This document shows positions 7,688-15,239 of a stretch of 64,000 nucleotides of DNA, in pieces. The notes under the pieces were generated by a model. That model saw nothing but the letters and a program-made list of their open reading frames with translations. It had not been told where the DNA came from and ran no database searches. Position 1 is the first letter of the stretch, and each line of letters starts with the position of its first letter. Source of the stretch: Promicromonospora sukumoe 327MFSha3.1 (GTDB lineage Bacteria; Actinomycetota; Actinomycetes; Actinomycetales; Cellulomonadaceae); the NCBI RefSeq assembly GCF_000385135.1, contig NZ_ARQM01000010.1, forward strand, positions 2,046,001 through 2,110,000, written 5' to 3'. The position numbers and the translations under genes were made by a program.

Positions 7688-8713
7688 CTACCGTCGGGCG
7701 GCCTCTTCCCCCGCCGGGGCCGGGACCGTCAGGGGCAGGCCCGCGAGGTCCTCGACCTGGGCCCACACGCGCGCGGCGAGGTCGCCCTCGGGCGTCGCGG
7801 TGCGGGCGGTCGGCTCCACGAGCACCGGCGCTCCCCGCAGCGATCCGGAAGGTGCGTAGTACTGGCCGTTGCGCGCGTCCGGGTCGGTCAGGGCGCGCAC
7901 CGCCGACCACGCGGCGCCGTCCTTGCCCTGGGCCCACGGCGTGTACGGGTTGGGACGGTAGGTCGTGGTCGCGTCCCGGATACCGGCGCGGTGCGGCGTG
8001 CGGGCGTCGACGCCGACCCCCGGCCGGGTGACGAGCGAGGCGACCGGTGTCCCCGCTGCCTCCAGGCGGCGGGCGAGCTCGAACGCGAGCACCTCGGTCA
8101 CCGTCTTCGCCTTGGTGTAGGCGGCCACGCCTGTGAACGGGACCCGGGCGACGTCGTCGACGGCCATCGGGAACTGGGCGACGAAGCCCGTGGAGGTGTG
8201 CACCACCCGGGACGGCACGCCGAGCCGTTCGCCGGTGGCCGCGAGGGCCGGGAGGACGCCGGCCAGGAGCGCCGCGCTCGCGACGGTGTGGGTGCCGAGC
8301 AGCATCGGGAGGCCGTCGGCGGTGCGCGCGCGGCGCTTCATGTCCATGGTTCCGCCGTTCAGCAGCAGGCCGTCGATGCGGGGCAGCGCGGAGATCCGCT
8401 CGGCGGCGTCCGCCACGGAGGCGAGGGAGGCAAGGTCGATCACGACGGTGTCGAGCCGCGCGCCCGGCACCTCCCGCTCGATGGCGGCGACGGCGGTCGC
8501 GAGCTTGGTCGCCGACCGGGACGCGAGCACGACGTGCGCGCCGGCGGCGGCGAGCTGCTCGGCGGCGAAGTAGCCGATGCCGGCGGTGGCGCCGGTCACG
8601 ACGTGCGTGCGGCCGGTCTGGTCGGGCAGGCGGGCGGGGTCCCAGCCCGTGGCGGGCACGGGGACGGCGGGCACAGGGGCGGGCACAGGAGTAGCGGGCA
8701 CAGGGGTGGTCAT
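7688..8713 (-). CDS. Short-chain dehydrogenase/reductase
   Basis: A 341-residue SDR-family NAD(P)-dependent oxidoreductase. The Rossmann nucleotide-binding motif VTGATAGIGYFAAEQLAAAG is near residue 40. LLLNGGTMD stands where NNAG is usual. The catalytic Ser lies in VVHTSTGFV and the YxxxK pair in YTKAKTVTE. The N-terminus has a short Pro/Val/Ala repeat before the domain. The ATG at 8713 is preferred over one 39 bases upstream: it has GAGG in front, and the upstream choice would place the start inside an operator. The gene is divergent from a TetR gene, and two copies of the same dyad lie between them, so TetR control is likely. Substrate unknown. Confidence 0.85.
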   Translation of the reverse strand: MTTPVPATPVPAPVPAVPVPATGWDPARLPDQTGRTHVVTGATAGIGYFAAEQLAAAGAHVVLASRSATKLATAVAAIEREVPGARLDTVVIDLASLASVADAAERISALPRIDGLLLNGGTMDMKRRARTADGLPMLLGTHTVASAALLAGVLPALAATGERLGVPSRVVHTSTGFVAQFPMAVDDVARVPFTGVAAYTKAKTVTEVLAFELARRLEAAGTPVASLVTRPGVGVDARTPHRAGIRDATTTYRPNPYTPWAQGKDGAAWSAVRALTDPDARNGQYYAPSGSLRGAPVLVEPTARTATPEGDLAARVWAQVEDLAGLPLTVPAPAGEEAARR

Positions 8714-8753
8714 GGGGTCCTCGGTCTCTGCTCTGCGGGCTCGGCGGCCCATC

Positions 8754-8803
8754 CGGATTAACTATCCATTTGAGCGTAGCACCCGAAACGGATTCTCCAT
8801 CCG
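8754..8803. promoter_or_regulatory. Two TetR-type operators, CGGAT-N5-ATCC
   Basis: Site 1 is CGGAT-N5-ATCCA at 8754-8768 and site 2 is CGGAT-N5-ATCCG at 8789-8803, 35 bp apart. Site 2 extends to an imperfect 23-bp dyad (8785-8807, outer arms GAA and TTC). They lie between the divergent SDR and tetR starts. Two sites of the same pattern, placed over both promoters, are what a self-regulating TetR repressor would use. Confidence 0.75.
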
Positions 8804-8812
8804 CTTCTGCGG

Positions 8813-8818
8813 TAGGCT
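8813..8818 (+). promoter_or_regulatory. -10 element of a leaderless tetR transcript
   Basis: TAGGCT lies six bases before the tetR ATG (8825), which puts the expected transcription start on the start codon. No Shine-Dalgarno sequence precedes the ATG. I see no good -35 hexamer; operator site 2 occupies that position. Confidence 0.5.
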
Positions 8819-8824
8819 CACCCC

Positions 8825-9364
8825 ATGCCCGTTCTCCGGTCCGACGCCGCCCGCAGCCGCGCGCGCATCCTCGACGTGGCCCGGCGCCACGACCCCGGTG
8901 CCCTGCGCTTCAACGACCTGGCCCGGGAGGCCGGGGTCGGGGTCGGCACGGTCTACCGCCACTTCCCCACCACCCATGCCCTGGTCGAGGCGCTCACCCT
9001 GGACACGCTCGAGCGGCTGCGCGTGCTGGTGCGCGCCGCGCTCGCCGAGTCCGACGCGGGCACGGCGATCGCGGACCTGCTGCGCGCCGCGCTCGACCTG
9101 CAGCTCGAGGAGGGCGGGCTGCAGCCGGTGCTGCTGTCGGCCGAGGACGAGTCCGACGAGGTGCACGAGGCCAAGCAGGAGATCCTGGGCGGCTTCGAGC
9201 AGATCCTGGTCCGCGCCCGCGCCGCCGGCGTCGTCCGGCCGGACCTGTCCACCGAGCAGGTCGAGCACCTGGTGTGCGGGATGGAGCACGCCGTACGGCT
9301 GGGCGCGTCGTCGGACCGCGAGCCGTACCTGGAGATCCTGCTGGCGGGGCTGCGGCCCGTGTGA
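8825..9364 (+). CDS. TetR/AcrR-family transcriptional repressor
   Basis: A 179-residue regulator. The N-terminal helix-turn-helix covers about residues 10-55, with SRARILDVARRH, then LAREAGVGVGTVYRHFPTTH as the recognition helix and the usual YRHF anchor. The C-terminal ligand-binding and dimerisation domain is all helical and shares no feature that identifies a ligand. It is divergent from the SDR gene, with a 111-bp gap holding two matching dyads, so its most likely targets are its own gene and the SDR gene. The start at 8825 fits a leaderless promoter. Confidence 0.9.
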   Translation: MPVLRSDAARSRARILDVARRHDPGALRFNDLAREAGVGVGTVYRHFPTTHALVEALTLDTLERLRVLVRAALAESDAGTAIADLLRAALDLQLEEGGLQPVLLSAEDESDEVHEAKQEILGGFEQILVRARAAGVVRPDLSTEQVEHLVCGMEHAVRLGASSDREPYLEILLAGLRPV

Positions 9365-9413
9365 TCGTGCCCGCCTGACCTGCGACCGGACGCGCCGACT
9401 ACGCCCGGCAGCA

Positions 9414-9419
9414 TACGAT
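9414..9419 (+). promoter_or_regulatory. -10 element of a leaderless hydrolase transcript
   Basis: TACGAT ends six bases before the GTG at 9426, and there is no ribosome-binding site between them. The pattern is the same as at the tetR gene just upstream. No convincing -35 is visible. Confidence 0.45.
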
Positions 9420-9425
9420 CCGCAG

Positions 9426-10418
9426 GTGCCTGGTTCCCCGGAAGACGCGCTCGACTGGCGCACCGACCACCTGCTCGGCGAGCCGTTCCAGGAGGCGGCG
9501 CTCGGGCCCGCCACCCTGGTGCGCTACCCGCACCCGACGGACCGGCCGCCGCCGCGGGCGGCCGTGATCCACGTGCACGGGTACAACGACTACTTCTTCC
9601 AGGAGCACCTGGCCCGCACCTTCACGGCGGCCGGCTACGCGTTCTACGCCGTCGACCTGCGGGCCGCCGGGCGGTCCCTGCAGCCCGACCAGATCCCGCA
9701 CTTCGTGCTCGACCTGCGCGAGCAGGCGACGGACATCGCGGCGGCCGCCCGCACGGTGCGCGGGCTGGAGCCCGGGCTGCCGCTCGTGGTGCACGCCCAC
9801 TCCACGGGCGGGCTCACGGCGTCCCTGTGGGCCCACGCGCACCGCAACGCCGCCGGGGCCGACGCCGGTCCCGACGCGCTGGTGCTGAACTCGCCGTTCC
9901 TCGACCTGCGGGCGCCGTACTGGCAGCGCACCGTCGGGACGCGGTTCCTGGACACGGTCGGGCGGCTGGCGACCACGGCGATCATCAGCGACGGGCCCTC
10001 CCGGTACGCCGAGCACCTGCTCGCCGCGAACGGCGGGCGGTGGGAGTTCGACACCACCCTCAAGCGCCCCGAGGGCGTGCCCGGGCGTGTCGGCTGGTTC
10101 GTCGCGATCCGGCGCGGGCAGGCGCGCGTGGCCGCCGGGCTGGAGATCGCGAGCCCCGTGCTACTCGCGCGGTCGGACTCCTCCGGTCCTGACTCGCTCG
10201 ACAACCCGCTGCTCGACGCGCAGGACACCGTGCTCGACGTGAAGCAGATGGCGGCGCTCGCCCCGGACCTCGGCCAGGACGTCACCGAGCTGGTCGTGCC
10301 AGGTGCCGTGCACGACCTGTCGCTGTCGGCACGGGGGCCGCGCGAGGCGTACCTCGACGGCATGTTGAAATGGACCCAGAGCAGCATCGACGGACATATC
10401 GACGAACCGATCGACTGA
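9426..10418 (+). CDS. Alpha/beta hydrolase, lysophospholipase / serine aminopeptidase S33-like
   Basis: A 330-residue cytoplasmic alpha/beta hydrolase. HVHGYNDY forms the oxyanion-hole loop. The nucleophile Ser sits in HAHSTGGL (a GxSxG elbow with His at the first position), and the catalytic His is probably in VPGAVHDLSLS. The cap region between the elbow and the His contains FLDLRAPYW, as in PldB-like lysophospholipases and monoacylglycerol lipases. The GTG start is set by a -10 box six bases upstream. The glycerophosphodiesterase gene follows 41 bp later on the same strand. A lysophospholipase plus a glycerophosphodiester hydrolase would make a sensible two-step lipid head-group recycling pair, which is an inference. 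Confidence 0.8.
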   Translation: MPGSPEDALDWRTDHLLGEPFQEAALGPATLVRYPHPTDRPPPRAAVIHVHGYNDYFFQEHLARTFTAAGYAFYAVDLRAAGRSLQPDQIPHFVLDLREQATDIAAAARTVRGLEPGLPLVVHAHSTGGLTASLWAHAHRNAAGADAGPDALVLNSPFLDLRAPYWQRTVGTRFLDTVGRLATTAIISDGPSRYAEHLLAANGGRWEFDTTLKRPEGVPGRVGWFVAIRRGQARVAAGLEIASPVLLARSDSSGPDSLDNPLLDAQDTVLDVKQMAALAPDLGQDVTELVVPGAVHDLSLSARGPREAYLDGMLKWTQSSIDGHIDEPID

Positions 10419-10459
10419 CACAGCGTCGAGATCGGCACCACTACGTGAGGGACGAGCCA

Positions 10460-11233
10460 GTGACCTATTTCGAGGGGCCGTTCCAAGCCCTCGCCCACCG
10501 CGGTTTCGCGCACGCCTCGGCCGGAACCGAGGGGCTGGAGAACTCGCTGGCGGCGTTCGGCGCCGCCGTCGACCTCGGCTACAGGTACGTGGAGACGGAC
10601 GCGCACGGGACGGTCGACGGCGTGGCCGTCGCGCTGCACGACGAGTCGCTGGACCGCACCACCGACGGCACCGGCCTCGTGGCCGAGCTGCCGTGGTCCG
10701 AGGTGAGCGAGGCCCGCATCGGCGGCGTGGAGCCCGTGCCGCTGCTCGAGGACCTGCTGGCCGGCTGGCCCGAGCTGCGGGTCAACATCGACGTCAAGCA
10801 CAGCTCCGGCGTCGGCCCGGTCGCGCGGGCCATCGAGAGGACGGCGTCCTGGGACCGGGTCTGCGTCACCTCGTTCGAGGTGGCCCGGCGCCGGGCCACG
10901 CTCACCAAGCTGTCGCACCCGGTGGCGACGTCGGCCGGGCGCCGGGAGATCGCCAGCTTCCTGACCGGGGTGCGCCTGCGCCTGCCGGCCCTGTCCCGGC
11001 GTGCGCTGCGCGACGCCGACGCGCTGCAGGTCCCGGTGCGCGAGGGCTCCGTCACGGTCGTGGACCGCGCGTCCGTCGCGGCGGCGCACGCGCTCGGCAA
11101 GAAGGTGCACGTCTGGACCGTCAACGAGCCGGACGAGATGAACCAGCTCATCGACGACGGCGTGGACGGCCTGATCACCGACCGCGCCGACCTGCTCAAG
11201 GACGTGCTCCTGGAGCGGGGGCTCTGGGGGTAG
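10460..11233 (+). CDS. Glycerophosphodiester phosphodiesterase family protein
   Basis: A 257-residue protein with a complete GDPD TIM barrel. The metal- and substrate-binding residues are visible: LAHRG at the start, EGLENSLAAF, then YVETDAHGTVDGVAVALHD followed by LDRTTDGTG. At the C-terminal end KVHVWTVNEPDEM and GVDGLITDRAD are typical. There is no signal peptide, so it is the cytoplasmic type that splits glycerophosphodiesters to glycerol-3-phosphate and an alcohol. The GTG at 10460 has GAGGGA seven bases upstream. It is probably co-transcribed with the preceding hydrolase and converges on the Excalibur gene (6-bp gap). Confidence 0.9.
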   Translation: MTYFEGPFQALAHRGFAHASAGTEGLENSLAAFGAAVDLGYRYVETDAHGTVDGVAVALHDESLDRTTDGTGLVAELPWSEVSEARIGGVEPVPLLEDLLAGWPELRVNIDVKHSSGVGPVARAIERTASWDRVCVTSFEVARRRATLTKLSHPVATSAGRREIASFLTGVRLRLPALSRRALRDADALQVPVREGSVTVVDRASVAAAHALGKKVHVWTVNEPDEMNQLIDDGVDGLITDRADLLKDVLLERGLWG

Positions 11234-11239
11234 GCGCGC

Positions 11240-12016
11240 TCACTCGCAGCCGACGCCGTCGCCGTCCCGGTCCAGGTGCGAGGCGTAGCCCGGGTCGCCC
11301 CGGTGCACGGGCGCGGCGCCCGCGGCCCGGGCCGCGTCGCAGTTCTCGTAGTAGGTCGTGCCCGAGGTGTCGTCGGCGGTGTCGGCCGAGCCGCCGGAGC
11401 CGCCGGAGCCACCGGACCCGCCGCCCGCCGCGCCCCCGCCCGCGATGCCCGCCGCCTCCGCGGCCTCGACGGCCGCCTCACGGTCCGCGACGTCGGACTC
11501 CCGCGAGTCGACCTTGTCCTCCTGCTTCTTGACGGCGGAGGCGCGAGCCCTGACCTCCTTCTGGTCTGCCTTCAGCGCAGTCTGGGCCTCGGCGAGGGCG
11601 GCCTGCTCGCTCTCCAGCTCCGCACGCTCCTCCGCGACGACCGCGGCCGCCGCGGAGGCGGACGCCGCAGCCGACGCCGCCGCTGACGCCTCGGCCTCGG
11701 CGTTCGGAGAACCGCCCTGACCGTTGTCGCCGCCCCCGCCGACGCCGATGCCGACGCCGAAGAAGAAGGCCACGACTGCCGTCGCCAGCCAGCCGACCAC
11801 CCGCCACGGGTGACGGGTACGGGGCGGGGCGGCCTCCTCGTCGGGGACGGCGACCGCGACCGCGTCCGTGCCGATCAGCGCCGTGTCCGGGACATCGACC
11901 CACAGCCGCCAGCCGGCGGGCACCGACCAGTCAGGGTTGGGCTGCCAGTCGGGATCCGGGTTCCAGTCCGTGGGCGGGACCGGCCAGCCGGGCGGGGGGT
12001 TGTAGATCCTGCGCAT
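11240..12016 (-). CDS. Excalibur calcium-binding domain protein, membrane anchored
   Basis: A 258-residue protein. The N-terminal part is rich in Pro and Trp (NPPPGWPVPP and similar), as in DUF2510-like cytoplasmic tails. One transmembrane helix follows at about residues 80-100 (VVGWLATAVVAFFFGVGIGV). The outer part has an Ala/Ser-rich stretch, a charged coiled-coil of Glu/Lys/Ala heptads, a Gly/Ser linker and, at the extreme C-terminus, an Excalibur domain with YYENCDAARAAGAAP and DRDGDGVGCE. The DxDxDG loop binds calcium and the two Cys probably form a disulphide. Its location is outside the membrane with the coiled coil reaching into the wall. ATG 12016 has GGAAGG nine bases upstream; a GTG 24 bases earlier is in frame. 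Confidence 0.85.
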   Translation of the reverse strand: MRRIYNPPPGWPVPPTDWNPDPDWQPNPDWSVPAGWRLWVDVPDTALIGTDAVAVAVPDEEAAPPRTRHPWRVVGWLATAVVAFFFGVGIGVGGGGDNGQGGSPNAEAEASAAASAAASASAAAAVVAEERAELESEQAALAEAQTALKADQKEVRARASAVKKQEDKVDSRESDVADREAAVEAAEAAGIAGGGAAGGGSGGSGGSGGSADTADDTSGTTYYENCDAARAAGAAPVHRGDPGYASHLDRDGDGVGCE

Positions 12017-12163
12017 GACGGGGCACCTTCCGGTCGGCACGCGGCCGCACCGCGCACGCTGTCCGCCCCTGCCCTTCGACCGTAGGCACCGGACGTCCCG
12101 GATTGCATAGAAAATAGGACAAGATCACCCAGTTATCCCCCACCCGGGCCGACGACGACGCGG

Positions 12164-12218
12164 GCCGGGCGGGGCAGCGCCGGGCGGGGCAGCGCCGACC
12201 GCCGCGACGCCGGCGCTG
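12164..12218 (-). terminator. Direct repeat and hairpin after the Gly-rich gene
   Basis: A 15-bp unit, GCCGGGCGGGGCAGC, occurs twice in tandem (12164-12178 and 12179-12193). Overlapping its end, CAGCGCCG (12190-12197) can pair with CGGCGCTG (12211-12218). The hairpin lies just downstream of the minus-strand Gly-rich gene and is a plausible terminator without a U-tract. Confidence 0.4.
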
Positions 12219-12238
12219 CTCCCGAGACGGACGTCGTC

Positions 12239-13297
12239 CTAGTCGCCGCCGCCACCGCCGCCCGAGTCGCCGCCACCGCCGCCGGAGTCACCGCCCGACC
12301 AGCCGCCGGAGTCGCCCCCGCCGAACCAGCCACCGCCGCCGCCGGAGTCACCGTCCGAGCCGCTGCCGCCGCTGCCGCCGCCGCCGTCCGAGCCCGTCCA
12401 GGTCGGGTCGCCGTCCCAGGACCTGCCGCCGGTCCAGCCGTCGCCGCCGGCCCACACAGCGCTCGACGCCGCCGCACCGGACACTGCGGCACCCGACGAA
12501 CCTGCGCTCGAGGATCCCTGGTTCGAGGATCCCGGGTTCGAGGATCCGGCGTCCGACGAGCCGCCGTGCTCCGTCGCGGACGGCGACGGGTCCGGGTCGC
12601 CGGGCCGGTCGTCGCCCCGCCCGCGGTCGTCGCCCCGCCCGCGGTCGTCGCCTCGCCCGCGGTCCTCGCCGTGGAGGCCGGGGACCACGACCGCCGGGAC
12701 CACGGCGCTGTCATCGGAGGTACCGACCACCGTCGTGTCGGAGGACCGTCGCGCACGGGACCGGGGCTGGGCAGCAGCTGCCCCGAGCCGGGAGGAGAAC
12801 GCCCACAGCGTGCGGCCGTCGGCCAGGAGCAGCCGCGCCGGGCCCTCGGCGGTGTCCCCGGCGAAGAACTCGACCGTCACCCAGCCGGGACCCATGGTCT
12901 GGGCAGGCGCACCCGGCGCGAACAGGAGGTGCAGGTACTGCCGGCTGCCGCCGTGCTCGACCACGACCGTCCGCATGGGCCGGCCCGAGACCGTCCGCTC
13001 CACGGCGACGGCCTCGCCACGGAGCGTCAGCGACACCGCCCCGCGCCCGGCCCGGGACCAGGCGCTCCGGTTGCGGGACCAGCGGCGAGCCCTCGTAGCG
13101 AAGATCAACAGCACGATCACGGCGACGATCACCGCCACGACGAGGAACGGCGTCGACATGCCGAACCTCTCGCCGGACGAGAACGGGCCCGCGAAGAGGA
13201 CCAGGAAGCCGAGGAGGAACAGCGGCGGGAAGAACAGCCGGAACGCGCCCTGCGCACCGGCCTTGCGTGCGGCCCGGAAGCCGGGATCGGAGGTCAT
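12239..13297 (-). CDS. Unrecognised membrane protein with Gly/Ser/Asp-rich C-terminal tail
   Basis: A 352-residue protein I do not recognise. Two hydrophobic helices lie near the N-terminus (about residues 19-40 and 48-68). A folded segment follows (about 85-175; LTLRGEAVAVERTVSGRPMR, VVVEHGGSRQYLHLLF, WVTVEFFAGD) that could be a small beta-rich domain. The rest is low complexity: an Arg-Gly-Arg-Gly-Asp-Asp hexapeptide three times (18-bp DNA repeats, 12608-12670), Ser-Ser-Asn-rich repeats, and a Gly/Ser/Asp/Trp tail ending in GGGGGD. Composition of the tail resembles DUF2207-type or TPM-type membrane proteins that end in GGGGS-like runs, but the core differs. It stands alone, flanked by terminator-like hairpins. 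Confidence 0.6.
   Translation of the reverse strand: MTSDPGFRAARKAGAQGAFRLFFPPLFLLGFLVLFAGPFSSGERFGMSTPFLVVAVIVAVIVLLIFATRARRWSRNRSAWSRAGRGAVSLTLRGEAVAVERTVSGRPMRTVVVEHGGSRQYLHLLFAPGAPAQTMGPGWVTVEFFAGDTAEGPARLLLADGRTLWAFSSRLGAAAAQPRSRARRSSDTTVVGTSDDSAVVPAVVVPGLHGEDRGRGDDRGRGDDRGRGDDRPGDPDPSPSATEHGGSSDAGSSNPGSSNQGSSSAGSSGAAVSGAAASSAVWAGGDGWTGGRSWDGDPTWTGSDGGGGSGGSGSDGDSGGGGGWFGGGDSGGWSGGDSGGGGGDSGGGGGGD
12608..12670. repeat. 18-bp tandem repeat in the Gly-rich gene
   Basis: Three units of GTCGTCGCCCCGCCCGCG (12608, 12626, and 12644 with one mismatch) plus a half unit, coding Arg-Gly-Arg-Gly-Asp-Asp on the minus strand. A second family of 15-bp units with GGATCC (about 12511-12549) codes the neighbouring Ser-Ser-Asn-Pro-Gly repeats. 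Confidence 0.85.
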
Positions 13298-13344
13298 GTG
13301 CTGAGGCTAATGTCCGCTTCGTTCCCGCGCTGCGATTCTCGCTG

Positions 13345-13410
13345 CCCTTTGAGGCCTAAGTTTCTTCGCTTTGGGCTACGTCAAAGCGAAGAAACTTAGG
13401 CCTCAAAGGG
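13345..13410. terminator. 29-bp perfect hairpin after aroB
   Basis: Left arm 13345-13373 and right arm 13382-13410 are perfectly complementary over 29 bp across an 8-nt loop (GGCTACGT). The arms are A+T-richer than their surroundings (core TAAGTTTCTTCGC). Position, 25 bp after the aroB stop and upstream of the Gly-rich gene, fits the terminator of the aroC-aroK-aroB unit. The arm length and perfection are more than a terminator needs. Confidence 0.75.
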
Positions 13411-13434
13411 GACGGCTCGAGCCGAGGGCGCGGC

Positions 13435-14592
13435 TCAGCCCAGGGTCAGCGTGACCGGGGTGCCCGGGCCCCTGGTCGGCGGCTCCTTGGACACCTCGGC
13501 GTAGGCAGCGGCCAGCAGCGTCGGGTCGGGGCCCTCCAGGCGCACGGGCTTGGCGACGTCGTCGAGCACCACGAACCGCAGCAGGTCGCCGCGGGACTTC
13601 TTGTCGCGGCGCATCGCGGCCAGGAGCTGGTCCCAGCGGTCGCCGCGGTAGTGCACGGGCAGCCCCAGCGAGTCGAGGATCGACCGGTGCCGGTCGGCGA
13701 CGTCGTCGGGCAGCTTGCCCGCCATCCGGGCGAGCTCCGCGGCGAAGATCATGCCGACGCTGACAGCGGCGCCGTGGCGCCACTGGTAGCGCTCGACGAG
13801 CTCGATCGCGTGCCCCAGCGTGTGCCCGTAGTTGAGGATCTCGCGCAAGCCGGCCTCCTTGAGGTCCTCGCCCACGACCTCGGCCTTGACCCGGACCGAC
13901 CGCTCGACGAGCTCGGCCACGACGGCCCAGGTCCCGTCGGTGGTGGCCGGGCCGGCCCAGTTCCGCAGCTCGTCGACGTGCGCCTCGACCAGGTCGAGGA
14001 TCACCGGGTCGGCGATGAAGCCGGTCTTGACCACCTCGGCCAGGCCCGCCACGAGGTCCCACTTGTCGAGCGACCCGAGCGCCGCCAGGTCGCACAGCAC
14101 GCCGGCCGGCGGGTGGAACGCGCCCACGAGGTTCTTGCCCTCGGACGTGTTGATGCCCGTCTTGCCGCCCACGGCGGCGTCGACCATCGCGAGGAGCGTG
14201 GTCGGCACGTGCACCACGCGGATGCCGCGCAGCCAGGTCGCCGCCACGAACCCGGCGAGGTCGGTGGTCGCTCCCCCGCCGACGCCGACGATCGCGTCCG
14301 AGCGCGTGAAGTCGAGCTGGCCCAGCAGGCCCCAGAGGAAGGCCGCGACCTGCGGCGTCTTGGCCGACTCGGCGTCCGGCACCTCCGCGACGTAGGCCTC
14401 GTAGCCGGAGGCCTTGAGGTCCTCGGCGATCGCGTCCGCCGTCGCCGACAGCGCGGCCGGGTGGATCACCATGACCTTGGCGGCCTCGCCCACCAGGCCC
14501 GGCAGCTCGGCCAGCAGGTGCCGGCCGATGACGACGTCGTAGGGCGCCTCTCCCCGGACGGTGATCCGGGTGGGGGCGCTGTCCGTGCTCAC
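13435..14592 (-). CDS. aroB: 3-dehydroquinate synthase
   Basis: A 385-residue enzyme for the second step of the shikimate pathway, converting DAHP to 3-dehydroquinate with NAD and a divalent metal. The NAD-binding [18 protein letters not shown], the substrate-binding [18 protein letters not shown] with [10 protein letters not shown], and the metal ligands in GLAEVVKTG and [11 protein letters not shown] are all present. Length is normal. The GTG at 14592 overlaps the aroK stop as GTGA, so translation is coupled. A long upstream in-frame extension is only the antiparallel reading of aroK and is not used. Last gene of the unit. Confidence 0.97.
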   Translation of the reverse strand: MSTDSAPTRITVRGEAPYDVVIGRHLLAELPGLVGEAAKVMVIHPAALSATADAIAEDLKASGYEAYVAEVPDAESAKTPQVAAFLWGLLGQLDFTRSDAIVGVGGGATTDLAGFVAATWLRGIRVVHVPTTLLAMVDAAVGGKTGINTSEGKNLVGAFHPPAGVLCDLAALGSLDKWDLVAGLAEVVKTGFIADPVILDLVEAHVDELRNWAGPATTDGTWAVVAELVERSVRVKAEVVGEDLKEAGLREILNYGHTLGHAIELVERYQWRHGAAVSVGMIFAAELARMAGKLPDDVADRHRSILDSLGLPVHYRGDRWDQLLAAMRRDKKSRGDLLRFVVLDDVAKPVRLEGPDPTLLAAAYAEVSKEPPTRGPGTPVTLTLG

Positions 14593-15239
14593 GAGATGCT
14601 CTCCTCGGTCTTGTTCTCGGGCGGGTTGTGTTCCTCCGCCCGCTTCGGGTCCACGAGCTCGGGGACGCGCAGCTCCAGGCCGAGCGCCTCGATGATCTCC
14701 GCCGCGACCTGCTCGCCGGGCCGGTCGCTCGAGACGATCGTCAGTGTCGCGAGCCGCTCGTAGGTAGGCCGCCGCTCGTTCATCAGCTTCTGCCACTGCG
14801 CCCGCGGGTTGCCCAGCAGCAGCGGCCGGGCCTGGTTCATGCCGACGCGCTGCGCGGCGATCGCCAGCGGCACGTCGAGGAAGACGACGTGCCCGCCGGC
14901 GGCCGCGTACCGCGTGAGGGCCGCCTGGGTCGTCAGGCTCATGACGGCGCCGCCGCCGAGCGACACGACGCCGTCGTGCTCGGTCAGCGCGGCGAGCACC
15001 GCCGCCGACTCCAGCTCGCGGAAGTGCGGCTCGCCGTCGTCCACGAAGATCTCGCTGACGGGCTTGCCCGCGTGCGCCTCGATGTCGGCGTCCGTGTCGC
15101 GGATGGTGACGCCGAGCCCGGCGGCCAGCGTGCGGCCCACCTTCGACTTGCCGGAACCAGGCGGCCCGATCATGACGGCGACCGGACGGGTCGCGCCCGC
15201 CGAACCCGCCGAACCCATCGAGCCGGTCGTGCCCGTCAC
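14589..15239 (-). CDS. aroK: Shikimate kinase
   Basis: A 216-residue P-loop kinase that phosphorylates shikimate at the 3-OH. Walker A is [12 protein letters not shown] near residue 20, the shikimate-binding Asp lies in RDTDADIE, and [10 protein letters not shown] is the Walker-B-like GGG loop. [10 protein letters not shown] holds the lid Arg. The C-terminus carries about 30 charged residues beyond the domain ([18 protein letters not shown]). The GTG start overlaps the aroC stop (GTGA); an ATG 21 bases downstream is an alternative that would trim seven residues of Gly/Ser/Ala sequence. The end overlaps aroB. Confidence 0.95.
   Translation of the reverse strand: MTGTTGSMGSAGSAGATRPVAVMIGPPGSGKSKVGRTLAAGLGVTIRDTDADIEAHAGKPVSEIFVDDGEPHFRELESAAVLAALTEHDGVVSLGGGAVMSLTTQAALTRYAAAGGHVVFLDVPLAIAAQRVGMNQARPLLLGNPRAQWQKLMNERRPTYERLATLTIVSSDRPGEQVAAEIIEALGLELRVPELVDPKRAEEHNPPENKTEESIS

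Noticed and set aside
6161-8761. Long plus-strand frame of 866 codons
   Set aside because: It is antisense to the flavoenzyme and SDR genes and has no domain.
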